The notes: generated from the letters alone by a model not told the origin. A stretch of DNA of 64,000 nt from Chitinophaga qingshengii (GCF_014529935.1 NZ_JACVFC010000001.1:2356001-2420000); one strand, 5' to 3'; shown: positions 9,247-18,620, counted from the stretch's first letter. A program made the numbers and translations.

Positions 9247-10200
9247 TTATTTTTCGCGGATTTTGATGATCTGTCCATCCTGTTCGTATTGCAGATTGTA
9301 TACAAAACAGATAGACTCCAGCGTTGCGGTTAATGACGAATTGGTTTGCGTGCCGGACAGTACATGTTGGCCTATACCGGGTGACAGCAGAATGACTTTT
9401 ACGCTGTACCATCTTTCCAGAATAGCCGCCACCTGTTGCAGGGTGAGGTTATTCATGTCGATGATTCCGTTTTGCCAGTTGCTCATCTGTTGTGGGTCTG
9501 TAGCGATGCTGACGAAGCTGGCAGCAGCATCATAGGTCACCTGGTCCCCTTTGCCGAGCAGTACAGATTTTCCTTCCGGGGAGCTGACCTGAATTTTCCC
9601 TGATACGACGCCCAGCTGTTGTGTTTCTCCGGGATATGCCCTTACATTGAAGGACGTACCCAGTACGCGGGTGCTGAGTGCACCGGAGCGTACCACAAAG
9701 GGTTTGTGTTCGTTGGCGCGTACATCAAAATAGGCTTCGCCTTCCAGGAATACCTCGCGGAGGGTGTCTGGCGTGGCCGCATAACGGATAGTAGACCGGG
9801 CATTGAGTATGACCGTCGTACTATCAGGAAGGGTTATACGCTTAATTTCACCATCCTTTGAGGTGACTGTCAGCAGGGCAGGCGTACGTTGTCCTATACG
9901 GGGCAGCAGCTGGTGCAACGCCAGCAACAGCATGACCGCAGCAGCATAGGGCAGCGTTTTGCGGAGATAGCTTTTCAGCAGGCGCATCCGGCGTTGGGGC
10001 GCCGCCTGTATTACTTTCTCCTTTAGCCCCGGCGGCAATGCCTCTCCGTCGGTTTGTTGCCATTCCCCATAGGGTAGCAGTTCATCCATCGCTGGTTGTT
10101 CCGTCATATGCAGGAAACGCCGCAGCTCTTCTGCGGTAGCCGTATGTTCCTGTATTTTCCTGATCAGCGCCTGCAAGTCCGTGGCATCGTGCTTCGTCAT
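9247..10200 (-). CDS. FecR family anti-sigma factor (locus 1)
   Basis: A 317-aa protein with a cytoplasmic N-terminal segment, one membrane helix near residues 86-103, a FecR domain (about 115-215: LPDSTTVILNARSTIRYA, GEAYFDV, VRSGALSTRVLGTSFNVRAY) and a C-terminal DUF4974/STN-like domain (LTLQQVAAILERWYSVKV). FecR holds its sigma factor until the SusC STN domain signals substrate. The gene lies between the sigma gene (89 bp upstream) and SusC. Confidence 0.92.
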   Translation of the reverse strand: MTKHDATDLQALIRKIQEHTATAEELRRFLHMTEQPAMDELLPYGEWQQTDGEALPPGLKEKVIQAAPQRRMRLLKSYLRKTLPYAAAVMLLLALHQLLPRIGQRTPALLTVTSKDGEIKRITLPDSTTVILNARSTIRYAATPDTLREVFLEGEAYFDVRANEHKPFVVRSGALSTRVLGTSFNVRAYPGETQQLGVVSGKIQVSSPEGKSVLLGKGDQVTYDAAASFVSIATDPQQMSNWQNGIIDMNNLTLQQVAAILERWYSVKVILLSPGIGQHVLSGTQTNSSLTATLESICFVYNLQYEQDGQIIKIREK

Positions 10201-10289
10201 CTTTTTTAACTGGCTCTTTCCCTTATATACACGAAAAAAGAAGGGACTACTTAGTGAAGTGAAAATAAATTTATTGTTAACTGGTTGGC

Positions 10290-10871
10290 TTAGCAGAACA
10301 GCAGTAGTACGATTAATATATAGGCATCTTTTAATTCCGTACGGATCACTTTCAGGCTGCTATGGATATGCGCTTCCACGGTACGGACCGAGATGCCCAG
10401 TTTATCCGCTATTTCGCGGTGTGACAGGCCTTCTTCCCGGCTCATGCGGAAAACGGTGCGTTGTTTTTCGCCCAGTTTATCCAGCACTTGCAGGTATTGG
10501 CAGTGCAGCTCTTTATAATCCATGCGTTGACGGATAACATCCTCCGGATGCAGCAGTGCTTCCGAAGGCTCCATAGTAGCCAGCTGACGGGTAGCTTTAC
10601 GCCGGATAAAATTCAGAATATGGTTACGGGCGATGGTAAAAAGCAATACCTGTATATCTGCCGTTTGATCGATTTTTTCCCGGAAATGCCACAATTTCAA
10701 AAAAATATCCAGCAGCAATTCTTCCGCATCTTCCTCGTTGCCGACCTTCTTTTTACAGTAGGCGAGCACCTTCGGGCCCAGCATGTCCAGCAGGGACCGT
10801 AAAGCGTCTTCTTCTCCGTGATGGAGGCGCAGTAACAGTTTTGGCGAAATCAGATTGGTTGTATTGTCCAT
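10290..10871 (-). CDS. ECF RNA polymerase sigma-70 factor (locus 1)
   Basis: A 193-aa protein with sigma region 2 (about 25-95: EEDAEELLLDIFLKLWHF, LFTIARNHILNFIRRK) and region 4 (about 128-178: LGEKQRTVFRMSREEGLSHREIADKLGIS, split here only for description). It is the first gene of the sigma-FecR-SusC-SusD-DUF1735-EEP cluster. The last ten residues, YILIVLLLFC, form a hydrophobic tail; the other two sigma factors in this window also have hydrophobic segments near the C-terminus. Confidence 0.93.
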   Translation of the reverse strand: MDNTTNLISPKLLLRLHHGEEDALRSLLDMLGPKVLAYCKKKVGNEEDAEELLLDIFLKLWHFREKIDQTADIQVLLFTIARNHILNFIRRKATRQLATMEPSEALLHPEDVIRQRMDYKELHCQYLQVLDKLGEKQRTVFRMSREEGLSHREIADKLGISVRTVEAHIHSSLKVIRTELKDAYILIVLLLFC

Positions 10872-10879
10872 GACGGAGA

Positions 10880-10887
10880 CAAAATTA
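10880..10887 (-). promoter_or_regulatory. Possible -7 box of the locus 1 operon
   Basis: The minus strand reads TAATTTTG, a match to the Bacteroidota -7 consensus TANNTTTG, ending only 8 bp before the sigma start codon. A transcript from it would be almost leaderless. The -33 element is poor (CTTG at a 17-bp spacing), so the call is tentative. Confidence 0.4.
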
Positions 10888-10989
10888 ACATGCTATTATT
10901 AACACAAGGTTATGCCGCAGCTATTGTATAGTGGAATCATCATTGTTCTTCAGGTGGAATTGTTTCCGTCAATATTAATAAAAATTTTT

Positions 10990-11253
10990 TCAGTATTCCG
11001 CAAAAACTCCGTCTTTATAGCACCAGAGCCATTGTTCTCCCGGCTCCGCCGAAGAGATGACCGGATGTTCCGTCAGGTGATAATGTTGCGTCATATGTTT
11101 AGCCGGGGAGTCGTCGCAGCAAAGCGTGGCGCCACAGGTCTGGCAGGTGCGCAGGTGTAGCCAGGTACCATCCTGCTTAATACATTCTTCACAGACATAT
11201 GCTTTCGCCGTTTTAATTTCCGTGATGGCTTTCAGATGAGAACAAAGTGTCAT
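10990..11253 (-). CDS. UBP-type zinc finger protein
   Basis: An 87-aa protein starting at the ATG at 11253. The open frame extends upstream to 11466, but that part overlaps the divergent endonuclease V gene and has no family features. The zf-UBP ligand pattern is visible: CSHL, CEECI, CQTCG, CCDD, then H residues in HMTQHYHLTEHP and a final WLWCYKD. Small stand-alone bacterial UBP fingers are common and poorly characterised. Any role in nucleic-acid or protein-tail binding is inference. Confidence 0.85.
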   Translation of the reverse strand: MTLCSHLKAITEIKTAKAYVCEECIKQDGTWLHLRTCQTCGATLCCDDSPAKHMTQHYHLTEHPVISSAEPGEQWLWCYKDGVFAEY

Positions 11254-11332
11254 GATGCACTGATTTATTGGTGACACGATATGGTATTCAAATATACAAA
11301 TAGTTAATATTGCAGCTAAAACGCCGTACCAC

Positions 11333-12022
11333 ATGATCACACCTACCGATGCCATTGCCTTACAGGAGCAGCTGCGAAGCCAGGTCATCACCACCGATAT
11401 GCTTCCCCACCCTATCCGTACCATAGCCGGAACCGATGTGGAGTATGACAAGGACACCAACCTCATTGCCGGCGCCGTGGTGGTACTGGATTATGAAACC
11501 CTGTCGGTGCTGGCGGTAGCGTCCCATTGTATGGAAGTATCTTTTCCTTATATACCCGGACTTTTCTCCTTCCGGGAGATGCCGCCCTTACTGGAAGCCT
11601 ACCGGCAGCTGAGCATAACACCCGACCTGATCATCTGTGACGGACAGGGCCTGGCCCATCAGCGTCGTTTCGGGCTGGCCTGCCATTTCGGAGTAACGTT
11701 AAACGTTCCCGTTATTGGCTGCGGTAAAACACGCCTCTGCGGCGAATATCACGACCTGGGTGAAAGCCGGGGCAGCATAGCCCCCCTGATAGCAGAAGAC
11801 GACCAGGCGTTGATCGGCAACGCCCTGCGTACCCAGAACAGTATTAACCCCGTATTTGTTTCCGTAGGCCATAAAGTTTCCCTGGGTACTGCTACCGATA
11901 TCGTCCTGAAAATGGCGACCCAATACCGGCTTCCCGAGACTACCCGGCTGGCAGATCATTATGCGCGGCTGGCTTTATTGGATTACAAATCAGCTCCAAA
12001 CACGCCTCCAGCAAGCATTTAA
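11333..12022 (+). CDS. nfi: Endonuclease V (deoxyinosine 3' endonuclease)
   Basis: A 229-aa protein, the usual length for the family. It shows AGTDVEYD (first metal Asp), FPYIPGLFSFREMPPLLEAY (with the conserved Tyr wedge and metal Glu), and PDLIICDGQGLAHQRRFGLA (second metal Asp). Endonuclease V cuts the second phosphodiester bond 3' of deoxyinosine in DNA repair. It is divergent from the zinc-finger gene and is followed by the tRNA-Asp promoter. Confidence 0.95.
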   Translation: MITPTDAIALQEQLRSQVITTDMLPHPIRTIAGTDVEYDKDTNLIAGAVVVLDYETLSVLAVASHCMEVSFPYIPGLFSFREMPPLLEAYRQLSITPDLIICDGQGLAHQRRFGLACHFGVTLNVPVIGCGKTRLCGEYHDLGESRGSIAPLIAEDDQALIGNALRTQNSINPVFVSVGHKVSLGTATDIVLKMATQYRLPETTRLADHYARLALLDYKSAPNTPPASI

Positions 12023-12051
12023 ATATTTATTTAAAATTAATTGTATAATTA

Positions 12052-12084
12052 TTTGGTTGATTCAGATTAATATTTCTATATTTG
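12052..12084 (+). promoter_or_regulatory. Promoter of tRNA-Asp copy 1
   Basis: TTTG at 12052-12055, a 21-bp spacer, and TATATTTG at 12077-12084 match the Bacteroidota housekeeping consensus exactly. The tRNA begins 50 bp downstream. Confidence 0.85.
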
Positions 12085-12133
12085 CAACCCCAAACGGGGC
12101 CAACGGTTTGGCTGAAAGGCCCAACTGTAGCGA

Positions 12134-12207
12134 GGATTGGTAGTTCAGTCGGTTAGAATGCCGCCCTGTCACGGCGGAGGTCGCGGGTTCGAGTCCCGTC
12201 CAGTCCG
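12134..12207 (+). tRNA. tRNA-Asp (GTC), copy 1
   Basis: A 74-nt gene. The acceptor GGATTGG pairs with CCAGTCC, the anticodon stem is CCGCC/GGCGG around loop CTGTCAC, and the anticodon is GTC at 12168-12170. The T arm contains GGTTCGAGTCC and the discriminator is G. The CCA end is not encoded. The gene is identical to the copy at 53750-53823. Confidence 0.97.
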
Positions 12208-12209
12208 CA

Positions 12210-12248
12210 AAAAGGGACAAATCATCAGAAAGATGGTTTGTCCCTTTT
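12210..12248 (+). terminator. Rho-independent terminator after tRNA-Asp copy 1
   Basis: The 17-nt arm at 12210-12226 (AAAAGGGACAAATCATC) pairs with 12232-12248 (GATGGTTTGTCCCTTTT) with one G-U pair and a 5-nt loop, and the second arm ends in a T-run. Confidence 0.88.
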
Positions 12249-12343
12249 GTATTTGGGGGTATTGCACCCATATCATTGAAATGCCATTCAGAACAATTAT
12301 CTTGAAGCACCACCAGGTAATTCGCCATTTTAACATTCAGACA

Positions 12344-12661
12344 ATGACAATTGAATCTTTGATAAAAAAGGTAGACTTGTTACCAACCGTTATGTCCATT
12401 GAACAGGAATATGAAATTATAGCTGATGTAATGTCCATTTCTGCGAATGAAATATTACAAAATAAAAGTGCTTTCATTTCAATATTAGATTCGTTAGCAA
12501 CTTCGCATATGGATAACGTCTATGAGGTCACAATAGAAAATTATCCGGAGTTTGTTAATTTTTCAAAATGGCTGTTATCTCTAAAAGAAAATTTGAATGA
12601 CCCTATACTACTTGCATGGCTAAATAGTGTTTCAGACACTATGGAAGCCAAATTGTGGTAG
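12344..12661 (+). CDS. Small AT-rich hypothetical protein
   Basis: A 105-aa acidic, helix-rich protein from the ATG at 12344 (MTIESLIKK). The open frame extends upstream through the terminator and the tRNA, which cannot be coding. I see no signal peptide, membrane segment or known motif. Its size and acidity are like those of small immunity proteins, but nothing confirms that. Base composition is visibly AT-richer than its neighbours and it sits directly behind a tRNA gene, which hints at acquisition. Confidence 0.5.
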   Translation: MTIESLIKKVDLLPTVMSIEQEYEIIADVMSISANEILQNKSAFISILDSLATSHMDNVYEVTIENYPEFVNFSKWLLSLKENLNDPILLAWLNSVSDTMEAKLW

Positions 12662-12716
12662 AAATGAAATGCAACGAATCAAATGATAGCCGAACGGATG
12701 ATAGCCTCCTTCTCCT

Positions 12717-13643
12717 CTACTCCATATATCCCGACGCCGCCAGAAACTTATCCAAATCAGCCAGCTTCTCATTATCTATATTGACAATAGCATCGATCGC
12801 TTTAGCCTTGTCTTTGGCATGGTCATAATAAGACTTACAGATAACATATCCTACAAAGTATCCGAGATCAACACCGTTATACAACCAGTCTTTTGCCTCT
12901 GTTCCATGCATATCCTTTTTAAACTTCTGCCATATTTCCTTTTCATGTGCCTTGCCGTATGTCATGTATGGCATTTTTATGGGTTGTTGCAACAATAATT
13001 CCGCCATAAAATCGCAGGCGCCTTCCACCAAACACATGCCCAGCAGGTTAGTGCGGGCATTGTCTTCCCTGTCTCCTCCGGGCTGCTGCGTATGGGTGAG
13101 TTCATGCGCCACTAGTTGCACAACACCTTTATTGTCTTTAAAAACGCCCTGTAAAAAAGGAATAAGCCCGGTTGCATTCGTAGTACTGTCTGAAGCGGCA
13201 ATTTCTGTCCCTATCAGCACTTCTGTTTCGGTGGTGGTGCCTCCTGTTGAAAGGTATCCCATAGTAAAATAAATGGCCGGTGTTTTAAACCGGGGATATA
13301 GTTTTTTATAAGCCGTTATCAGTTTTTCCATATCGGCTTCATGTTCTTTTACTTTCAGGGTGTTAGGCCTGACAGATGTCCAGAAACCGGGATGTGCGAA
13401 AATGCTTTTCTGAAACCTGGCAGGAGTCCATTTTCTGAGGCGGATCATTTCTTTCAATCCTTTGGAGCCTTTATCCAGATACATGGTTTGTATGAGTTGC
13501 AACTGCTGTGCGGAGTCTTTCACGGTCTGTATGGTATCAAATGTTTTCCAAAACAGATCTATGTCTGAATAATAGACATTCGTTTGTGCGCGGAGAGAGA
13601 TAGTAACAACTGACAGTAGTAATAAAATGAAAGTTTTTCTCAT
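12717..13643 (-). CDS. Secreted zincin-like metallopeptidase (DUF2268/GldB-like)
   Basis: A 308-aa protein from MRKTFILLL at 13643; an ATG three codons upstream is possible. The signal peptide ends near SLRAQ. The motif VAHELTHTQQ gives HExxH, and the downstream VEGACDFMAELL offers the third zinc ligand Glu. The arrangement fits DUF2268-type predicted proteases related to gliding protein GldB. The substrate is unknown and catalytic activity is inferred only from the motif. Confidence 0.72.
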   Translation of the reverse strand: MRKTFILLLLSVVTISLRAQTNVYYSDIDLFWKTFDTIQTVKDSAQQLQLIQTMYLDKGSKGLKEMIRLRKWTPARFQKSIFAHPGFWTSVRPNTLKVKEHEADMEKLITAYKKLYPRFKTPAIYFTMGYLSTGGTTTETEVLIGTEIAASDSTTNATGLIPFLQGVFKDNKGVVQLVAHELTHTQQPGGDREDNARTNLLGMCLVEGACDFMAELLLQQPIKMPYMTYGKAHEKEIWQKFKKDMHGTEAKDWLYNGVDLGYFVGYVICKSYYDHAKDKAKAIDAIVNIDNEKLADLDKFLAASGYME

Positions 13644-13886
13644 AAAGTGCATATAATAATTGGTGAAGGGAAACAGATAATAAATATACCTAAAAAAGAG
13701 AGATTTCGTCTATTGTTCTCTTGTGTTAAATTACAGGGAGCACTACGTAAATAGGGTGCGTAAGCGATCATTAATTTAACAGTGTTGACCTCTACAGCCG
13801 ATAGCCTTCCTACCATCTAACTATACTATGCTATTCCAACATGAGATAAAACAACAGATCAATATTTAACCCTAAAAATCCAAAAA

Positions 13887-15824
13887 ATGACACAAAAGAA
13901 AGAGCAGCTATCTACCCTGCTGCAGGAAGAACACACAGACATTTCGCAACCCCGGGTTGCATCATTGATGGACGCTGTCCTTACAGAGACGAGCGGTGAT
14001 GAAGCCTATGGGGACATGTACGCCCGTGCTGCAGACGGCACCATGCGCCGGATCCCGATTGGAACAGTTGGACAACAGCTTACCGTTGCTCCGGACGGAT
14101 TTCCCGCCTGGGCCAATGATATCACCAACACGATTGTGGTAAATGCAGGACAGGATCAAAACATTTCGGCAGCCAATACCAACTTGCAGGCAACAGCCAG
14201 TGATGTCAACAGTGCCATTACTTCCTATCACTGGACGAAACAATCCGGTCCTGTAGAACCTATTGGCACCGGGTTTAACGGAGGATCGTTTACACCGCTG
14301 AGAACCAGAACCTTTACCCCATCCGGGAGCGGAGATATCGTTTTCGACAATACGAACACGCTGCCTGGCGACCTGATCATACTGGATGGTAATTTCAGGT
14401 CTGTCCGGTTGGACAGTGTACAAGGCACTGCAGCTAATCCCATCGTTTTCAGAAACCCGGAAGGCCAGATCACCCGTATCGGCAATACTACCTGGGCTGC
14501 AAACGGAGGACCTTCTTATGCACTGCAAACATCCAATTCCAAACACTTCATTTTTGCAGGCACCCACTGGAACAATCTGTTATTTACAGGGTCAGAAATC
14601 AATACCATCAGTGGTGGTGGTGAACCTTATCGTTCTGCTTACAGGAACCTCTCGTTCGATGCATTCTCCGAAAAATTTGAGATCTGTTATTTTACCGTTA
14701 CAAATGGTGGCACCTGCATCGTAGCAAAGACTGATCCGGTTGCCGGACAAAGCGCGACATGGTATCCCAATACAACCTTGCAGGATATATTGATTCACGA
14801 CTTTATCATCGACAACCCTTACAATGAAGGGTTATATATCGGCCATACAGCTACTTACTGGGATTTAGCCACCAATACCCCTCATAATTCCGGTCCGTAT
14901 AATCCGCCACCAGTCGGCGACCAGTACAAACAACCCATTATGATCAATAATGTGAAGGTGTGGAATGGCAGGATATTGAATACCGGTAAAGATGGTATTC
15001 AAATTTCAGCCTGCAGGAACATTGAAGTTTATCAGAACGAAGTTTTCAACTGGGCATCCGTTAATACCAACGACCGATCCCAACATAACGGTGGCATTCT
15101 GATTGGCGGCCGGGCTGAAACCAGCAACGTTCACGACAATATCACCCATGATTCCTGGGGCGAGCATTTTCAGTTCTATGGCACCGGCGCCGGTCATATC
15201 TTCAAAAACAATCTTTGCTACAATACAGATGCAGCGAACGCAAATGGCGATATGGCATATATTTCAGCAAGATCCGGCACTAATGACACGGAGAACCACC
15301 CCGGTCAGGTTACCCTGGAAGGAAATACTTTTTCAAGATCACATAGCTCCCTGGTAAGGGTAAATGGTTACTATAATAAAACCGGTGGTGCATCCGGCAC
15401 CGACAACCTGCAGGTGATCATGAAACAAAACCTCCTGATGGCCCCGCTGAATAATGCCGCCGTTGATAATTACGACAGCTACTATGTATACACGGAAAAT
15501 CCCCAGGATTATGGATACAGTGTTATCGTAACCAGACCGATGGCGGGTGTTGATGCCAATGTGCAATACCAAACCGTGGCTATTGCCAACGTGGATACCA
15601 ACAACTACTATCTGCCCAACAACAGCGCGGTTACCCAGGGATTCAGGAAAACCAAACCTGTAGGTCCTCAGGTGGTATCTGGAGCGTCTGTGATCGTTAC
15701 GCCGGATGCTGCAGCTACCGCAGTAACCAATATGGTCAGTGGCGTGTATGTGTTCAGGGTAGTAGCAGGTAATGCACTGGGACAGTATAAGAGCGATACC
15801 GTTCAGGTGACAGTAGTGCTGTAA
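13887..15824 (+). CDS. Right-handed beta-helix protein inserted in a PKD/K319-like domain
   Basis: A 645-aa protein without a signal peptide. The N-terminal ~78 residues (YGDMYARAADGTMRRIPIG, GQQLTV, GFPAWAND) resemble leaders of tail-fibre-like Bacteroidota proteins. Residues 82-122 are the first half of a K319/PKD-like beta sandwich (VNAGQDQNI, ITSYHWTKQSGP). From about 130 to 590 there is a right-handed beta-helix of the pectate-lyase or parallel-repeat type, rich in Asn/Gly turns (GKDGIQISACRNIEVYQNEV). Residues 596-645 supply the missing second half of the sandwich (VTNMVSGVYVFRVVAGNA, SDTVQVTV). A glycan-active or adhesive role is likely for the helix, but no catalytic residues can be assigned. 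Confidence 0.75.
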   Translation: MTQKKEQLSTLLQEEHTDISQPRVASLMDAVLTETSGDEAYGDMYARAADGTMRRIPIGTVGQQLTVAPDGFPAWANDITNTIVVNAGQDQNISAANTNLQATASDVNSAITSYHWTKQSGPVEPIGTGFNGGSFTPLRTRTFTPSGSGDIVFDNTNTLPGDLIILDGNFRSVRLDSVQGTAANPIVFRNPEGQITRIGNTTWAANGGPSYALQTSNSKHFIFAGTHWNNLLFTGSEINTISGGGEPYRSAYRNLSFDAFSEKFEICYFTVTNGGTCIVAKTDPVAGQSATWYPNTTLQDILIHDFIIDNPYNEGLYIGHTATYWDLATNTPHNSGPYNPPPVGDQYKQPIMINNVKVWNGRILNTGKDGIQISACRNIEVYQNEVFNWASVNTNDRSQHNGGILIGGRAETSNVHDNITHDSWGEHFQFYGTGAGHIFKNNLCYNTDAANANGDMAYISARSGTNDTENHPGQVTLEGNTFSRSHSSLVRVNGYYNKTGGASGTDNLQVIMKQNLLMAPLNNAAVDNYDSYYVYTENPQDYGYSVIVTRPMAGVDANVQYQTVAIANVDTNNYYLPNNSAVTQGFRKTKPVGPQVVSGASVIVTPDAAATAVTNMVSGVYVFRVVAGNALGQYKSDTVQVTVVL

Positions 15825-15848
15825 AATTATCGGCTCTATATAGTAAAC

Positions 15849-15884
15849 ACTTGTGCCGGCTCATCTTAATAAGCCGGCACAAGT
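15849..15884. terminator. Strong hairpin between convergent genes
   Basis: ACTTGTGCCGGCT (15849-15861) and AGCCGGCACAAGT (15872-15884) form a perfect 13-bp stem with a 10-nt loop, between the beta-helix gene stop and the mscS stop. There is no T-run, so termination efficiency is uncertain. Confidence 0.6.
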
Positions 15885-15938
15885 TGCTTACGGTTAATCC
15901 AACCGTGGTTTTATGAAATGTATTCAGGCACTCTTCCG

Positions 15939-18305
15939 CTACGACATCGTGATTTCATTCTCTTTTAACCGTTGATAAATCTGTTGTATCATACGGCTCT
16001 TAAACGCCTCCTCGTGGTGTACGTTCTGAATCCATACCAGTAGCTTCAGCACCACGTTGTTATCATTCATACTCTTCACCAATAATTCAGGCGCTACTTT
16101 GCCGATAATGGCATCTGAACCGGACACCTCTTCCAGGATAATTGTTTTAGCCAGCGGCAACGCTGTGGAGGGTGCAATGGTGAATAATAGTTCTGTTCGG
16201 ATATGATTGTTGCTGAGTGTCCAGTTAATCAGTTTGGAAGATAACAGGTCGCCGTTAGGGACGGTCACTTCCGCCCCGTCTGTCGTCACCATTCTGCTGG
16301 ACCGGATACCAATATCTTTTACCCGCCCTTTCTGTCCGGCTACTTCCACAAAGTCGCCGATTTTCAGGGGGCGCTCAAAGATGAGGATCACACCAGACAC
16401 GAGGTTATTCACAATATTCTGTAACCCTAAACCAATACCTACACCCAGGGCGCCGAGTACAACGGTGATCTTGTCCATCGGCAAACCGGAAGCCGCGATG
16501 GCTATCAGGAAACCGGCGATCAGCACCAACAGGCGCAACAACAGCAAGCGGGTGCTTTTCTCTTTTACCTCACCTATCAGTTCATCATCTGTCTCTCCAA
16601 AAAAATAACCGATATACTTCTGGAAAAGATTGGATATTAACAGGATTACGAAGAACAACCCGATATTACCCAGTGTAAAAGAGGTGTTACCAATATTCCG
16701 GGGTTTAGTGATTAAATTGCTGATACCGGTATATAAGTCGTTATATAAATTCAGATTGGTGGTAAACACCATCAGCCATAACAATACCACCAGTGCTACC
16801 AGGATTTTGTGCAACCCGGCGCGTACCTTTTCAAAATCAAACCTGGCGGTAATACCACCTGCTATACGACTGGCCTGCATCTGGAGGTAAAAGGCTTCCT
16901 CTATGATCTGTATCAACACCGTGAGACCAATGATCTGCAACAACCCCGCAATCGCAGCCGTACTGTACACCTGGGCTATACTTAAACGGCCAAACAAGTT
17001 GAACAATGCCGCCAGTACATTCAATACTATGAAGATCATAGACACGATCCTCACTAACCTTCCGGCAGATAGGTTCTTGTAAATACGGAAATAAATAAAC
17101 CCACCGGTTACGACGGACAAAACATTCAGTACCAGCATCCATATGCGTACACGTACATCCGGTACCACTACTGCCGCCGTTCCCATCGTCAGCATATACA
17201 AAACCACGATAGCGATCCAATAAACGAACATCCGGCGTTCCCACTTGCGCCAGAACAGGATGGTTAATAAAAACAATAAAAAAGACTGCAACGAATCCAG
17301 GTAAGCCGCCGGCGCGTTCAGGTCGAAGAACGAGGCGATATTAAACATGATCACCAGCGTAGTTAAAACAGGCAATGCCCGCAGGTACTTTATGTAGGGC
17401 GGTTGCAGCAATTCTTTTTTGCCGGCATTGTTGATTCTTTTGAATTGTTTATTTACCCGGAAGAAAAATACCAGTCCTATCAGGAACACCCATAACCAGG
17501 TACTGGAATGGTTACGCGTATAATAATCCAATATTCTGCCCAGTCCTTCGAAGGATTTGGATGACTGCTGCGTCAGTGTTGCAGCGGTGGAATCAGTCCG
17601 GATTTTATCGTCCCACAGGTAGTTATATTCTTTACTGAGCGACTTGATGCTAAAAACCCGCAGTTGTTCGTTGACTTTATTCTCCAGTTCTATCGCCTTA
17701 AAATAACTGCCGGAGATACCTGCCTGCAATACGGCGATCTTATCCAAATGTTGTGTGGTAGCTTTTTTAGCTTCATCCCATTTACCTTTCAGTTCTTTTA
17801 ACTCCGGCAGGTAAAATTTCCGGAAAGTAGTATCTGCCTTGATTTGTTTGACAAAAGAATCTTTGGTGAAGGCCATCATTTCCGCATTCATACGCACGAG
17901 TTCCTTATTGTAGTCGAACAGCCGGGAGCGCCAGTCCTCCAGGTGTTCACGCATATCGGCCAGCAATACACGAAACATCTGCAGGTTGCGGATATTGAGC
18001 ACTTTATTGTACAGCCTGAGGTTATCTTCAATAGTTTGCAGATTGGACTTTATTTCCGGGAGCTCTTCCCCCATCTCCCGTGTATCGAATCCCCGCGAGG
18101 TGATGTCGTTGATACGGTTCAGGGTGTTGTGCAGTTCCTCCATTCGTATCAGCAGGCTGTCGGCGCTCAGTTTTACAGGGCCGGGTACGGTGGTGGCGGC
18201 CACGGAGTCTTTCGCCGGTTGTGCGTTCACCGCGTTTCCCCCAAAAATAATCCAGCACAGGAAAACGAGTAATACGGTTGTCCTTTTTGTGGTTGATATG
18301 ACCAT
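15939..18305 (-). CDS. Large MscS-family mechanosensitive ion channel
   Basis: A 788-aa protein. The signal peptide ends near residue 28, and a periplasmic coiled-coil-like region spans about 45-240. Roughly ten or eleven transmembrane helices follow from about 265. The conserved MscS pore is near 605-645 (VLGALGVGIGLGLQNIVNN, SGVILIFERPLKIGDFVEV), followed by the beta domain and the cytoplasmic C-terminus. The layout is that of the large MscK/YbdG-type relatives. The channel would release solutes on hypo-osmotic shock. The gene is monocistronic. Confidence 0.9.
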   Translation of the reverse strand: MVISTTKRTTVLLVFLCWIIFGGNAVNAQPAKDSVAATTVPGPVKLSADSLLIRMEELHNTLNRINDITSRGFDTREMGEELPEIKSNLQTIEDNLRLYNKVLNIRNLQMFRVLLADMREHLEDWRSRLFDYNKELVRMNAEMMAFTKDSFVKQIKADTTFRKFYLPELKELKGKWDEAKKATTQHLDKIAVLQAGISGSYFKAIELENKVNEQLRVFSIKSLSKEYNYLWDDKIRTDSTAATLTQQSSKSFEGLGRILDYYTRNHSSTWLWVFLIGLVFFFRVNKQFKRINNAGKKELLQPPYIKYLRALPVLTTLVIMFNIASFFDLNAPAAYLDSLQSFLLFLLTILFWRKWERRMFVYWIAIVVLYMLTMGTAAVVVPDVRVRIWMLVLNVLSVVTGGFIYFRIYKNLSAGRLVRIVSMIFIVLNVLAALFNLFGRLSIAQVYSTAAIAGLLQIIGLTVLIQIIEEAFYLQMQASRIAGGITARFDFEKVRAGLHKILVALVVLLWLMVFTTNLNLYNDLYTGISNLITKPRNIGNTSFTLGNIGLFFVILLISNLFQKYIGYFFGETDDELIGEVKEKSTRLLLLRLLVLIAGFLIAIAASGLPMDKITVVLGALGVGIGLGLQNIVNNLVSGVILIFERPLKIGDFVEVAGQKGRVKDIGIRSSRMVTTDGAEVTVPNGDLLSSKLINWTLSNNHIRTELLFTIAPSTALPLAKTIILEEVSGSDAIIGKVAPELLVKSMNDNNVVLKLLVWIQNVHHEEAFKSRMIQQIYQRLKENEITMS

Positions 18306-18620
18306 GAGTATGTAGAAAATAAGGTTCCATTCAGCAGCTTATGCGCCGACAGGAAAGTTAAATAAGCATTTAAAGTGGTGACGGGTTATGGGGATCAATC
18401 AAAAAGCGGTATAAATATAAAGATATTTTTTCAATTGTATACGATCTTATCCCCTTATAGGTATTTTTATTGATGGCACTATCTTTTTTGCGTCAGGATC
18501 GACAAAGCAAGTATCAAACTTGCTACACCCGGTTCAAAAAATTTTACGACTTCGCATATTCTTTTAAAATCATACATTTATCAGACAATTGTGTTCAATC
18601 CTTATACCAAAAACAGTTTC
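18306..18620. other. Divergent intergenic region
   Basis: These 315 bp separate the mscS start from the secreted-protein gene at 18621. The region is AT-rich around 18410-18470. I see no convincing gene, hairpin or full promoter consensus. Confidence 0.4.

Noticed and set aside
11254..11466. N-terminal extension of the UBP zinc-finger protein
   Set aside because: This part overlaps the start of the divergent endonuclease V gene and contributes no domain; the ATG at 11253 begins just before the first zinc ligand.
12137..12343. N-terminal extension of the small protein ending at 12661
   Set aside because: It would translate the tRNA-Asp gene and its terminator.
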